A DNA stretch of 64,000 nt, from positions 62,001 to 126,000 of the forward strand of contig NZ_JASTWJ010000002.1 of NCBI RefSeq assembly GCF_030499515.1, read 5' to 3'. How positions within the stretch are numbered: position 1 is the stretch's first letter; each line of letters begins with the position of its first letter. A model generated the notes under the pieces. That model did not search any database. It was given only the letters and a program-made list of their open reading frames with translations, and was not told where the DNA came from. The translations under genes were made by a program, and so were the position numbers. Positions 1 to 8,746 of this stretch are shown one piece after another. The stretch is from Streptomyces sp. DT2A-34. Its GTDB lineage: Bacteria; Actinomycetota; Actinomycetes; Streptomycetales; Streptomycetaceae.

Positions 1-337
1 GCTGTCCCTTCTTGATCCACTCGCAGCTGGCGAGGGTGTTGATGGTGGCCGCGTCGACGTTGGGGTTGGCGTCGAAGTCGAAGGCCCGTAGTGACTTCTC
101 CCTCGGGAACCCGGCCGCCTTGATCCGCCGTTCCGAGCGTCGGCGGGCCCGGTCGTCGCACTCCGCCATCAGCAGCTCGGCGAGGAAGCCGCGGTAGGTC
201 ATCTGGTCCTTGGCGGCCCGGTCGGCGATGTCGGCGAACTCGTTGCGGATCGACGGCAGCCGCAGCAGACGGCAGGCGGTGTCGATGGCGGTGGTCGCGG
301 CTTGCTCGGTCAGTCCTCGCTGGCGAGGCTGGGTCAC
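1..337 (-). CDS. istB: IstB-like transposition ATPase, N-terminal 112 residues
   Basis: This reading frame starts with GTG overlapping the istA stop codon (GTGA) and runs open to the window edge. The visible part reads VTQPRQRGLTEQAATTAIDT followed by segments such as LAELLMAECDDRARRRSERR and NPNVDAATINTLASCEWI, which match the helical N-terminus of IstB helper ATPases. The Walker motifs would lie further left, outside the window. IstB assembles with IstA on the IS ends to direct strand transfer. The family is normally about 250 residues, so a little under half is visible. Confidence 0.85.
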   Translation of the reverse strand, partial: MTQPRQRGLTEQAATTAIDTACRLLRLPSIRNEFADIADRAAKDQMTYRGFLAELLMAECDDRARRRSERRIKAAGFPREKSLRAFDFDANPNVDAATINTLASCEWIKKGQ

Positions 338-1977
338 TGTGCTTCTCCCTCTCGGTGGTCACCGCCGCTGGCGCGACGTCGGAGCAACTGGTCGTAGGGC
401 GTCACCGAGGGCAGTGGCCTGGTGTCCGGCGGCAGGTGGTTCAGCTTCCACTCGTGCAGGAACGTCACGGTCGCCGGCGGCTGCCCGGTGGCCAGCGCAG
501 ACGAGATGGCTGGACTGGGTTCATCCTCGGTCTGGGCGGCTTTGCGGGCCTCCAGGGCGACCGCGTCCGCGGTCAGGGCCCCGGACCGCAACGCGGTCGC
601 CAGACCGGCGACCAGGTACTCGTGTGGGATGTGCCGGGCCATCAGGAGCACCTCGATCAAGGCCCGGGTGCCCTCGGTGTCGCCGTGTGCCTTGACCGCT
701 GCGGCCCACCAGGCGTCATGGACAGGGGTGAACTTGCCGGCGGAGCGGGCCTGCTCGAGTGCGGTCGCGCCGGGAAAGGCGCCTGGCTTGCGGATCAGGG
801 CTTCGAGGTAGTGGTCCAGTTCCAGGCGGCAGCTGCCCTTGGCGATCAGCCGCTCATGGCGGGCCACTTCCACATTCTTGTCGTAAACCACCAGGTGAGA
901 GGCGTGCAGCATCACCTTGACCCGCTTGCCGATCAGCCTCACCGGCACCGAGTAGCGGTTGGTGCGGACCGCGATCTGGCTGTAGCGGTCGACGCGAGGC
1001 GTGAACACCCGCCCGGTCTCAAAAGGTTCCTCGGGCAGGGGCATCAGCAGCGGCCGCTCGACCTCGAAGTACTCGTCGATCGTTCGCGGCCGGGACCCGA
1101 TCCGGCGCCGGCCGTCGTGCTGGTCCCACTGCTCGACCAGCTCGTTCAGCTCCGACAACGAGGCGACCTCGGGAACCGGGGTGAAGTGGTTGCGCCGGAA
1201 ATAGCCGATCTGCCCCTCGACCCCGCCCTTCTCGTGGGCGCCGTCGATGCCGGGCCGGCAGTAGAAGCTCTCGAGCCCGAAGTGCGACTTGAAGGCGATC
1301 CACCGGTCGGTCTCCACCCTCGCCCGGCTCAGCCCCAGCACGCGGGCGACCGCAGCCTTCAGGTTGTCGTAGCGGACCTTGCTCCGTGGGACACCGCCCA
1401 GCATCCGCAGGGCGTGCACGTGCCCTTCGAAGAAGGCTTCCTGGCCGCAGGAGGCGAAGACGCGGTGGACGGCCTTGCCCGAGTACGACAGACGGAAGGA
1501 GAACAGGTAGCAGGTGACCAGTTCGCCGGCGAGGCGCACGCTGACGTCGCCGAAGTCGACCTCGGCCTCCATGCCCGGCTGGTGGGTCTGGGGCACGAAC
1601 GCTTCCAGCGGGGCCTTGCCCGACTCCACCAGGATCCGAGGCTTCCGGTCCGCGACATAGCGCCGCACCATCTGGTAGGACACGTCGGCGCCGTGCTCTT
1701 CGACCAGGCGGTGGAAGAGCCGCGTGACCGTGTGCCGCTGCTTGCGCGGCGCATCCAGGTCCGCCCGCAGGATCCCGTCGATCACCGCCTTGTACGGGTC
1801 CAGCGCGGTCGGGCGCGGCGGCAGCTTCTTCCGAGGCTCCGGCCAGACCGAGTCCACGGCCCTGCGGACCGTCCGCCACGACACGTTGTACTTGCGCTCG
1901 ATCTCCCGCATCGTCATGCCGCCGCGGTGGTCGCGCCGGATCGCGGCGTACAGCTCGACCTTCGACATCTGCGGCAT
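334..1977 (-). CDS. istA: IS21-family transposase IstA
   Basis: A 547-residue DDE transposase that cuts and joins the IS21 ends. Residues 1-50 form a helix-turn-helix (GGMTMREIERKYNVSWRTV). The RNase H-like core shows the three catalytic acids in EAEVDFGDVSV, RYDNLKAAV and KGGVEGQIGYFRRN. The C-terminal part is the beta-barrel domain typical of IS21 and Mu-type enzymes (DRYSQIAVRTNRYSVPV). The length fits the family (about 400-550) and the frame is intact, so the element may still be active. It is coupled to istB through a GTGA overlap. Confidence 0.95.
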   Translation of the reverse strand: MPQMSKVELYAAIRRDHRGGMTMREIERKYNVSWRTVRRAVDSVWPEPRKKLPPRPTALDPYKAVIDGILRADLDAPRKQRHTVTRLFHRLVEEHGADVSYQMVRRYVADRKPRILVESGKAPLEAFVPQTHQPGMEAEVDFGDVSVRLAGELVTCYLFSFRLSYSGKAVHRVFASCGQEAFFEGHVHALRMLGGVPRSKVRYDNLKAAVARVLGLSRARVETDRWIAFKSHFGLESFYCRPGIDGAHEKGGVEGQIGYFRRNHFTPVPEVASLSELNELVEQWDQHDGRRRIGSRPRTIDEYFEVERPLLMPLPEEPFETGRVFTPRVDRYSQIAVRTNRYSVPVRLIGKRVKVMLHASHLVVYDKNVEVARHERLIAKGSCRLELDHYLEALIRKPGAFPGATALEQARSAGKFTPVHDAWWAAAVKAHGDTEGTRALIEVLLMARHIPHEYLVAGLATALRSGALTADAVALEARKAAQTEDEPSPAISSALATGQPPATVTFLHEWKLNHLPPDTRPLPSVTPYDQLLRRRASGGDHREGEAQ

Positions 1978-2039
1978 GACCAGGGCCTTTCACCAGGAAC
2001 ACCCCGATGCTCCCGTGGCAAGGACCCCAGTGCCGTCAA

Positions 2040-2116
2040 AACTCGTGAACATCACCCGACCGTGGATCTGGGTGCCTCCCAAACCCGTGAACAACTGACG
2101 ACGCAACTCGTGAACA
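2040..2116. repeat. IS21 end repeats (three copies)
   Basis: AACTCGTGAACA occurs at 2040-2051 and 2105-2116, with a one-mismatch copy AACCCGTGAACA at 2082-2093. All are direct repeats in the leader of istA. They are the likely binding sites for IstA and define the terminal end of the element at 2116. Confidence 0.75.
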
Positions 2117-2362
2117 AAGCCATGCGTCGCTGATCCGGCGGGCCCCCGCCTTCTCGGGGTCGGGCAGGTCCAGCAGCGTGGCCCAGGCGCTATGCCGGAT
2201 GGCCAACTGCCGGGCGGTGCCCTCCTTCTGCAGCCACAGGTAGCTCAAGTAGAGCTTGAGCCGAACCTGGCGCCCCGGCCACCGCGGGGGACCTCTCGGC
2301 CCGTAATCCTGAAGGCGCTCCGCGGCGGGTTCGCCCCCCGGTTGGTCGTTCCTCAGGCGGTG
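2117..2362 (-). pseudogene. Winged-helix protein fragment cut by the IS
   Basis: On the minus strand a frame is open from just after the CHAT gene stop to the IS end. It contains RLKLYLSYLWLQKEGTARQL and HSAWATLLDLPDPEKAGARR, ending ISDA at the IS junction. This resembles the N-terminal winged-helix segment of a Streptomyces family found with plasmid and replication genes (recalled pattern, not searched). No good ATG or GTG start with a ribosome binding site is visible, and the downstream half is lost at the IS21 insertion. It happens to be in phase with the CHAT gene after its TGA, but readthrough is not proposed. Confidence 0.45.
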
Positions 2363-4969
2363 TCAGGCCCCACCGAACACCGTGAACGCCCAACCTGTGG
2401 CCTGGTGGACCGAGTCGGCGGGGAGGATGGCGCGGGCATCTCGTAGAGCCTCGGCGAGGGACGAGCCGGCAGCCAAGCCCTCGTGCAGGGCCAGCATCAG
2501 GGGCACTACCGCGGCGTCGTTGACCGGCGCGTTACTCGCCACCACCCCGGCCGTGCCCAGCGGCAGTAGCGCAGTGACCAGGCTGAGCAGTTCCTCGGCG
2601 CCGGCCGAGGCGAAGCGTGCGGTGTCGGAGCAGGAGAGGACGATGCGGTACGGGCTGCGGTCCAGGCGCTCGAAGTCGTGGAGGACGAGCGGCCCGTCGG
2701 CCATCCGCATCGAGGAGAACATCGGGCTGTCGGTGCGGAGGGTGCCGTGGGCGGCGATGTGGGCCAGCGCGGCCCCGTCGAGTTCCTCCAGCACGCGCGG
2801 CACGCGTGCGTCGGCCTGCTCCAGGACGACGGCACCGCCGTTTCGGCCGGCCAAGTGGGGCACCTCCGCGCCGCCGGTCGCCAGCCCTGGCCCACGGACC
2901 AGCACTTGGCGGCCGCCCGGCGGCGGCTCGGTCTCCCGCGCGCGCAGCCAGTTGCTCGCCGACGGCGACACGCTGAGGACCCGCTCCCGCAGCGACGGTA
3001 GCAGCGCCCACGGCACGCGGTGCAGCGGGAGTGGCGGTACGACCACGACGGGGCCGTCGCCTAGTTGCGCCGCGGCCGGGCCGAGCAGCAGTTCCTCGAG
3101 GCGCCGCCCTGCGGCCTCCACCACCGGCAGCCGTCCCTCCGCGCCCGGGTGGGCCAGCCGTCGCAGCCCGGCCTGGACGTGCTCGGCCTCGGTCTCCGCC
3201 TCGGCCAGCAGACCGGCCTCGAAGCGGCGCACCCGTCCCTGCCCGCAGAGGAGTAGCTGGACCCGTCCGTCGAGCACGAGGAATTGCATCAGGTGTGTTT
3301 TGTCGCCCAGTTCGGACAACAGCCTGGCGAGGGTGAAGCGCTGGCCGCCGCTGAGTGCGTGAGTCCGCAGCTCGCGGGTCCGGGAGCGGATCTCCCGCTC
3401 CAGGCGCCGCTGTTCGTGCTCCAGGGCCGGTACGGAACGGCCCTCCATGCGGGCGGACTCCGCGCGGGCTGCGATCTCCCGGAAGGAGGTCAGGTTGCGC
3501 TGCAGCTCCGGGTCGGCCGGTGGGCGGATCGGCGGCGCGGAGAGTACCGTTGCCCGCCAGCGCTCGCTCCAGACCAGCAGCCCGCGTGGTCTGCCGGACT
3601 CAAGGCTGGCCTGCTGAGCGAGCCTGGCCAGTTCCGCGCCTTGCGCGATAGCAGTGGCGCGCAGCTCCGAGGCACCGAGTACCGCCTGGTAGTCGTCGAG
3701 AGCGTCCATGCCGCGACGGCAGGCCTCTAGGACGCCCCGCCCGGAGCCTGCCGCCTGGGCCAGCAGTGCCTGCGCCGCCCAGCCCGTCATCCGCGCCAGC
3801 GGCGGCCCGTTGTGCCGGCTGCGGGCGGCGACGCCCAGATGCCGCTCCGCGTCCGCTGTCCAGCCGAGCCCGAGCGCGATCCGGCCCGCGAGCAGCGACG
3901 CCTCCGGCGCGGCCGGCGCGCCGAGGAAGGCCAGCCGGTCGGCGACCGCCGCCGCTTCGGCCACGAGCCGCCCCGAACTGCGGCCGGCAGCCGCGCGGGC
4001 GTCGATCAGGACCAGCCGGGCGTGCGCCTCCCACCAGGTGCGCCGCTGTCCCGCGAACAGCCGCACGGCCGTGTCAGCCCGTGCAACCGCGGTGTGCGGG
4101 TCGTGTGCGAGCCGTGCCGCGCGTGCGGCGGCGAGCAGCAGCTCGGCCTTGCGGGTGGAATGGCCGCCGATGCTGTCGAGCACGGCGATCGCCGCGTCCG
4201 CCTCGGCCAGCGCCTCCGGAGCCAGCCCGGCCGCCATCAGCACCTCGCAGCGACGGATGTTCAGCATGAACGTCGGCGTGCCGAGCTTGGCGTAGCGTTC
4301 TTCGGCTTCGTCGAGCAGGCGGAGCGCTGCAGGGATGTCACCCACCCTGAACGCCGCCAGGCCCCGGCTCTCCACCGCGTCCGCCTTGTCGTGCTCCTGG
4401 CCCGTGGCGTCCCACAGCGCCTCGGCAGCCGCGAAGTCGGCGTCCGCCCGGTCCACCGCGCCGAGCGCCAGATGCACGGTCGCGCGCAGCGTCAGCGCCC
4501 GCGCCGTCCAGATGACGTCGTCCACCTGCCGCAGCACCGGAATCGCCCGGCGCACGTCCTCCAGCGCCTCCGGGTGGTGGCCCAGGACCCAGTAGGCGTA
4601 GGCGCGCCGGAACAGCACCCGGGCGCGCGTGTGTCCGCTGCCGCGCTCGATCCCGCGCTCCAGCGCGGCCAGCCCCTGCTGTGTGCGCCCCTCATGCACC
4701 AGCGCCACACCGAGCGCCGCCAGGACGTCCGCCTCCCGGTCGGGTGAGTCGGCGCGTGCGGCGAGGTCGCGGGCACGCCGCAGATGGCTCAGGGCGAGCC
4801 GCATGTCGCCCCAGTCCCGCTGCCAGATGCCGATCACCTGGTGGGCCACGGAGGCGTCCAAGGGCGAGGGATCGGCGTCGAGCACCTCTTCCGCCCTCGC
4901 GAGGGCGTCGTGTGGTGCAGCGAACACCATCGGCAGCAGTTCGAGAACCGATTCGCTTCCCGCTGTCAC
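2363..4969 (-). CDS. TPR-CHAT domain protease-like protein
   Basis: An 868-residue protein. Roughly the first 450 residues are tandem TPR-like helical repeats (AEEVLDADPS, LGVALVHEGRTQQGLAALER), followed by a linker and a C-terminal CHAT domain. CHAT is a caspase-clan cysteine peptidase fold. The expected catalytic His lies in AHIAAHGTLRTDSPM (about 741) and the Cys in YRIVLSCSDTA (about 780), so the active site appears intact. It lies 175 bp downstream of a caspase-like NTPase gene on the same strand and may form a protease pair with it. CHAT proteins act in bacterial cell-death and gasdermin-type defence, but no gasdermin is seen here. The start is GTG with only a weak ribosome binding site. 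Confidence 0.88.
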   Translation of the reverse strand: MTAGSESVLELLPMVFAAPHDALARAEEVLDADPSPLDASVAHQVIGIWQRDWGDMRLALSHLRRARDLAARADSPDREADVLAALGVALVHEGRTQQGLAALERGIERGSGHTRARVLFRRAYAYWVLGHHPEALEDVRRAIPVLRQVDDVIWTARALTLRATVHLALGAVDRADADFAAAEALWDATGQEHDKADAVESRGLAAFRVGDIPAALRLLDEAEERYAKLGTPTFMLNIRRCEVLMAAGLAPEALAEADAAIAVLDSIGGHSTRKAELLLAAARAARLAHDPHTAVARADTAVRLFAGQRRTWWEAHARLVLIDARAAAGRSSGRLVAEAAAVADRLAFLGAPAAPEASLLAGRIALGLGWTADAERHLGVAARSRHNGPPLARMTGWAAQALLAQAAGSGRGVLEACRRGMDALDDYQAVLGASELRATAIAQGAELARLAQQASLESGRPRGLLVWSERWRATVLSAPPIRPPADPELQRNLTSFREIAARAESARMEGRSVPALEHEQRRLEREIRSRTRELRTHALSGGQRFTLARLLSELGDKTHLMQFLVLDGRVQLLLCGQGRVRRFEAGLLAEAETEAEHVQAGLRRLAHPGAEGRLPVVEAAGRRLEELLLGPAAAQLGDGPVVVVPPLPLHRVPWALLPSLRERVLSVSPSASNWLRARETEPPPGGRQVLVRGPGLATGGAEVPHLAGRNGGAVVLEQADARVPRVLEELDGAALAHIAAHGTLRTDSPMFSSMRMADGPLVLHDFERLDRSPYRIVLSCSDTARFASAGAEELLSLVTALLPLGTAGVVASNAPVNDAAVVPLMLALHEGLAAGSSLAEALRDARAILPADSVHQATGWAFTVFGGA

Positions 4970-5144
4970 TGGCTACCGCCTGTGGTGGCGCTTGAATGCG
5001 TGCGCGTGCCCGTAGGGCTCATCGTCCACTCCCGCCATCCTTCCCCAGTCGGCAGCCTCCCGCGGGCTTGCCGCCTTGGCCGTGCGCTGCTCCGGACACA
5101 GCGCCGGCCGCCTCCCTGCGCCAGGAGGGGTTGGAGGTCTCCAG

Positions 5145-8100
5145 TCATTGGCACGGTGCAGGGCCTCGCGGGTTGCCGAGCATGTCGCGGCCTGCATTCT
5201 GGCCGGTGAGGATGTCGAGTGTGAAGGCCGCTATGCCGTCTGCGGACGCTGCGAGGATCGCGCCGTCAGAACTCGCGGCCACGGCTGTGACGGCCGAGGG
5301 CAGATGGAACGCTGCGGTGCGTTTCCCGGTGGCCAGGTTCCACAGCACTGCGCGGCCTGATACGTGGCCGGTCACCGCATGGGGTTGCCCGGGCAGGTCG
5401 ACCACTGCGAGGTCAGTGACGGCATCGCCCTGGTGATCGGTCAGCTCCCCTCTGCAGTGTCCGGTGACCAGGTCCCAGAGAAACACGGTGCCCCCTTCTC
5501 CGGCCGAGACGGCGTAGGGATGCCCGTCAAGATGGATGACCGCCGCCGCCTTAACCCAGCCTGCATGGCCGGTGAGGTCGTGGACCACGGTTCCGGAGCT
5601 TAAGTCCCATACCTGGATACGCCCGTTGTCGGCACCCGCGACGACGTAGGGGCGGCCGTGCATATGCGTCGCTGCTAGGGCATCGACCCATGCTCCATGG
5701 GCGACGAACTCCCCGGTCTGTGTGGCGGAAGCCAGGTCCCACACGCTGAAGCCGCCGTAGCCGCCGACGAGGAGGCGGCTACGGTTGGCGAGCTGTACAG
5801 CCGTCATGGAGGTTGCGGATCCGACGTGGCCAGGCATTTCGCCGACCAGTGCGCCGGTCAGTGGGTCCCATATCCGCATGCCGCCGTAGCCGCCCGTGAC
5901 AATCTGGGGGACGCCCCCGGAGTCGACCAAGGTGAGGGCCTGAATCTCCGCCGCCATCTGCGCTTCGCCCGGATCTTCCGGGGAGGGGTCCAGGGCCTTT
6001 CCGCTGTGTGCGTCCCACACTTCGATGTAGCCCAGGTCGTTGCCGGTGACGGCGTAGGGGTGGCCCTGCGCCGTGTAGGTCGCCAGGGCGGTCGGAGGCG
6101 AGCTGGCAGGAGCCGCCCAGCGAACCGTCCAGTCCGTGGAGCGCTCGAGCGTCGTCTGCAGCGGTCCGTTCTTGCGGAATGCGGCACTCATTGCCAAGAG
6201 TTGGCGGCGGGCGTCGAGCGGCGTGGAGGTTCGCTCGGCGAAGGCGCCTTCGTAGGTTGCTGCGTTCGCCTCGGCTTGTGGTCGCAGGGCGCCCCTTGCC
6301 TGCGGCAGCAGTTCAAGGAGGACTGGCGGATCTGCGAAGACGAGGTAGTCGGCGTCTTCGAAGACCTGGTCCAGGTAGCCTGCGTCGGCGGCGTGCTGCG
6401 GCAGGTGGCGTTGCAGGTATGGCGCGGCAAGATGCCACAGCGCCTGTCCTTTCTCGTCGCGCGGCACTGAGGCGAAAAGGCCTCGGTAGAGCTGTTGGCG
6501 GTCTTCGTGGCTGGCGGACTCGCGCCACCAGTCGGCCACGCCCTGGTGGAAGAGGCGGTAGAGGGTGGTGCCGTCCTCGTCGACACTGCGGCTGAGGTAG
6601 AGGCGTGCCTCGTTGTCCAGGAGGTGGTACAGGGTCTTCAACGGCACCTTTTGGCCCTGGCCGGTGGGGTCGAAGGCCACGGCGTCGGCCAGTACGCGCT
6701 CGGGCATGCCCTGTCCCTGCGCAAAGGCTAGTGCAGTCAGCACGACCCGCAGGAGAGGCTGGTCACCGTGACGCTGGAGATCCATCTCCAGCAGGTCGGG
6801 CAGGTTACGTGGGACGGCGTGGCCAAGTCGCGCTGCTTCTTCGATGGCGGAGCTGTGCTCGGTGCTGGACAGCATGAAGTTCACGTAGAGGCCGGCGGTG
6901 AGGAACTCCCCCAGGCGTAGGTACTCCGGTACATCGGTCTCTTGCTCCTGGGGGTCGTCGGCCAGTCGTCTGGCGATGGCTTGCGCCAGAGCGTTGCGGG
7001 CCTGTCCCATGGGGCCGGTGGTGTAGGGGCCGGCTGCTGCCAGCAGGCGCTTCACGTAGACGAACAGGTCGTCGCGGAGTGCCTCCGGAACAGTGGCGTC
7101 GAGGTCGAGGCACTCGTGGCCGTTCCGTGGGGTGAGCAGGACGCTGACCCGGGTGTCCTTTCGTGTAGCGATCAGCAGCCGGATGAGCCCTTTGTACCTG
7201 CGGGCCAGGGGGTAGAGCAGCACCTGGGTGATCGATTCGGGCTCGTTCGACTCGTCGAGGGCGTCAATGATGATCGTGATGGGGCGTTCCGAGTGTTGTT
7301 GGCTTTCCTGCAGCAGCGTGAAAAGGGCGCCTGCCGAGTCGTGGCCGGGAACCGCCCCGGCCGGTGACGGTTCGGGCAGCAAGGCCAGGACGTGGCGTAC
7401 CTGCTCGGACAGAGCCCGCACCATGTCGTTCAGCGCCATGTGACGAGCGTGAATGACGAGCAGCCGGTCGTTCGTCCCCGGAACCGTGTCGGCGAGGCCT
7501 CCCCAGAGCGGCTTGGTGTATTCACGCAGGCCCGGGTGTGCGGCGCAGACCAGCATGCCGAGCAGCGCCGATTTTCCGGCCCCCGGCTTGCCGGTGACGA
7601 CGCACAGGGTTGGAGCGGCGTGCTCGTCGTCCAGCCAGCTCGAGAGCTGGCTCAGGTCTTCCCTGCGTCCGCTGAAGTACCCTTCGCGCCAGTCCCGCTG
7701 GACAGGCTGGGCACCGCCGGCGCGGCGCATGAAGTGCAGGGGGTCCACCGCCAGGTCGGCCAGGCGGGCGATTGCCGCGGGCAGGCGCTCCTCTGGGGCA
7801 GTCTCGGCAAAGCGCGGGTTGGGAAAGAACGGCAGGTTCGAGAGGTCGGCGTGGCTGGGGACCAGACTCGTCAGGACCTGCTGCGGCAGGCCCCTCTCCT
7901 TGGCCACGAGCTCGCGTACGGCGGCTTCGACTTCCTTCCAGAGGGCGTTCGCCGGGATGTACTGAACCGATGGATCAATCCGTAACTCGCCGCGGAGGTA
8001 GCGCTCGAGGACCTGGACCAGTGCTCGGCTGAGCCGGTAGCCGAATGCCTTGTCCCGATGTCCCGTTGCGGCGAGGACCCAAGCTCGACGCTCGGCAATG

Positions 8101-8591
8101 TCCATCCGTGCGTGCCATGCGGTGACAGCGGCCTCGCCGGCGTAGCAGACGTCCAGGACGAACAAGGTGACGGGGCGGTGGTCGTCGGGGTGATCCTCAA
8201 TCCTCTCGATCCAGCCGCTGACAGGTCGCCGAAGGCGCATCGCGTCGTGGTCGAGGAGGTACAGCTTCTCGCTGCTGCCATCCGCCAGTTCGCCGTGCCC
8301 CACGACGTGCACAATCAAGACCGCTATGTCTGACGCGGTCACCAGGCTCTCAAGCGTCTCGTCGTAGTCGGTGTGCTCCGGCTGGGGCGGAAACTCCTCG
8401 TACCCGAACTCAGACAGAACCTGTGCGACGCACTGAGCCTGGTCAGGTGCGCTGTCCAGTGGGTCAAGGCCCAGTCTGGGGGACAGACCATCGGCGTCAC
8501 GCGTGAGCGGGATTCCGAGGGACAGTACGACACGCCGTCTCGGAGCACCTTCGTGGCGCCCAGTAGGCGCCGCCCCGGCTGTCTCCCCCAT
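5145..8591 (-). CDS. Caspase-like / STAND NTPase / WD40 protein (copy 1)
   Basis: A 1148-residue protein in three parts. Residues about 20-250 are a caspase-like peptidase with His99 in VHVVGHGE and Cys149 in LFVLDVCYAGEA. Residues about 300-600 are a STAND/NACHT-type P-loop NTPase with Walker A GKPGAGKS (334-341) and Walker B ITIIIDALDES. A helical region follows, and the C-terminal 350 residues are WD40 repeats (for example YIEVWDAHSGKAL, IQVWDLSSGTVV, VFLWDLVTGHC). The architecture suggests that the propeller senses a signal, the NTPase oligomerises and the protease is then activated. It precedes the CHAT gene and diverges from an alpha/beta hydrolase gene. Two longer relatives lie at 34 and 40 kb. 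Confidence 0.9.
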   Translation of the reverse strand: MGETAGAAPTGRHEGAPRRRVVLSLGIPLTRDADGLSPRLGLDPLDSAPDQAQCVAQVLSEFGYEEFPPQPEHTDYDETLESLVTASDIAVLIVHVVGHGELADGSSEKLYLLDHDAMRLRRPVSGWIERIEDHPDDHRPVTLFVLDVCYAGEAAVTAWHARMDIAERRAWVLAATGHRDKAFGYRLSRALVQVLERYLRGELRIDPSVQYIPANALWKEVEAAVRELVAKERGLPQQVLTSLVPSHADLSNLPFFPNPRFAETAPEERLPAAIARLADLAVDPLHFMRRAGGAQPVQRDWREGYFSGRREDLSQLSSWLDDEHAAPTLCVVTGKPGAGKSALLGMLVCAAHPGLREYTKPLWGGLADTVPGTNDRLLVIHARHMALNDMVRALSEQVRHVLALLPEPSPAGAVPGHDSAGALFTLLQESQQHSERPITIIIDALDESNEPESITQVLLYPLARRYKGLIRLLIATRKDTRVSVLLTPRNGHECLDLDATVPEALRDDLFVYVKRLLAAAGPYTTGPMGQARNALAQAIARRLADDPQEQETDVPEYLRLGEFLTAGLYVNFMLSSTEHSSAIEEAARLGHAVPRNLPDLLEMDLQRHGDQPLLRVVLTALAFAQGQGMPERVLADAVAFDPTGQGQKVPLKTLYHLLDNEARLYLSRSVDEDGTTLYRLFHQGVADWWRESASHEDRQQLYRGLFASVPRDEKGQALWHLAAPYLQRHLPQHAADAGYLDQVFEDADYLVFADPPVLLELLPQARGALRPQAEANAATYEGAFAERTSTPLDARRQLLAMSAAFRKNGPLQTTLERSTDWTVRWAAPASSPPTALATYTAQGHPYAVTGNDLGYIEVWDAHSGKALDPSPEDPGEAQMAAEIQALTLVDSGGVPQIVTGGYGGMRIWDPLTGALVGEMPGHVGSATSMTAVQLANRSRLLVGGYGGFSVWDLASATQTGEFVAHGAWVDALAATHMHGRPYVVAGADNGRIQVWDLSSGTVVHDLTGHAGWVKAAAVIHLDGHPYAVSAGEGGTVFLWDLVTGHCRGELTDHQGDAVTDLAVVDLPGQPHAVTGHVSGRAVLWNLATGKRTAAFHLPSAVTAVAASSDGAILAASADGIAAFTLDILTGQNAGRDMLGNPRGPAPCQ

Positions 8592-8746
8592 CCGTGCGCC
8601 CAGTCCCCCCTGTCGCGGCCGGTTCCTGCCACCGACCCTAGACGCCGGGTTCGTTTCCGCATACGAGATCGCTCAAAGCCAGGCGTTGCAACGGGCGGAC
8701 GGGTCCATCATGCACTTGACTCGCCCAGCATCGAGAGAGGCAGAAA
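8592..8746. promoter_or_regulatory. Divergent intergenic region, caspase 1 / hydrolase
   Basis: This 155-bp gap separates the divergent caspase (minus) and alpha/beta hydrolase (plus) genes and must hold both start signals. GAGAGAGG at 8733-8740 is the hydrolase ribosome binding site. I cannot assign -35/-10 boxes with confidence. Confidence 0.4.

Larger units (their letters stand above)
1..2116 (-). mobile_element. IS21-family insertion sequence, right-hand part
   Basis: The istA and istB genes overlap by four bases in the usual IS21 order. The end upstream of istA is marked by three copies of a 12-bp repeat (AACTCGTGAACA or one mismatch), and the last copy finishes in CA at 2116. IS21 elements typically end TG..CA and carry several internal repeats of this kind. 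The other end and most of istB lie beyond the window. The element interrupts a winged-helix gene whose remnant begins at 2117. The target duplication cannot be checked because only one end is visible. Confidence 0.85.

Noticed and set aside
355..2133. 592-codon open frame on the plus strand opposite istA
   Set aside because: It is the high-GC antisense shadow of istA: composition is Arg/Pro/Gly/His-rich and no family pattern is present, while istA on the other strand has all transposase motifs.
2362..2363. UGA readthrough from the CHAT gene into the following in-phase frame
   Set aside because: The two are in phase, but the downstream segment looks like a different protein's winged helix and no recoding signal is seen.
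2363..4969. CHAT-gasdermin or type III-E CRISPR-linked CHAT system
   Set aside because: No gasdermin-like small protein and no CRISPR genes are present nearby.
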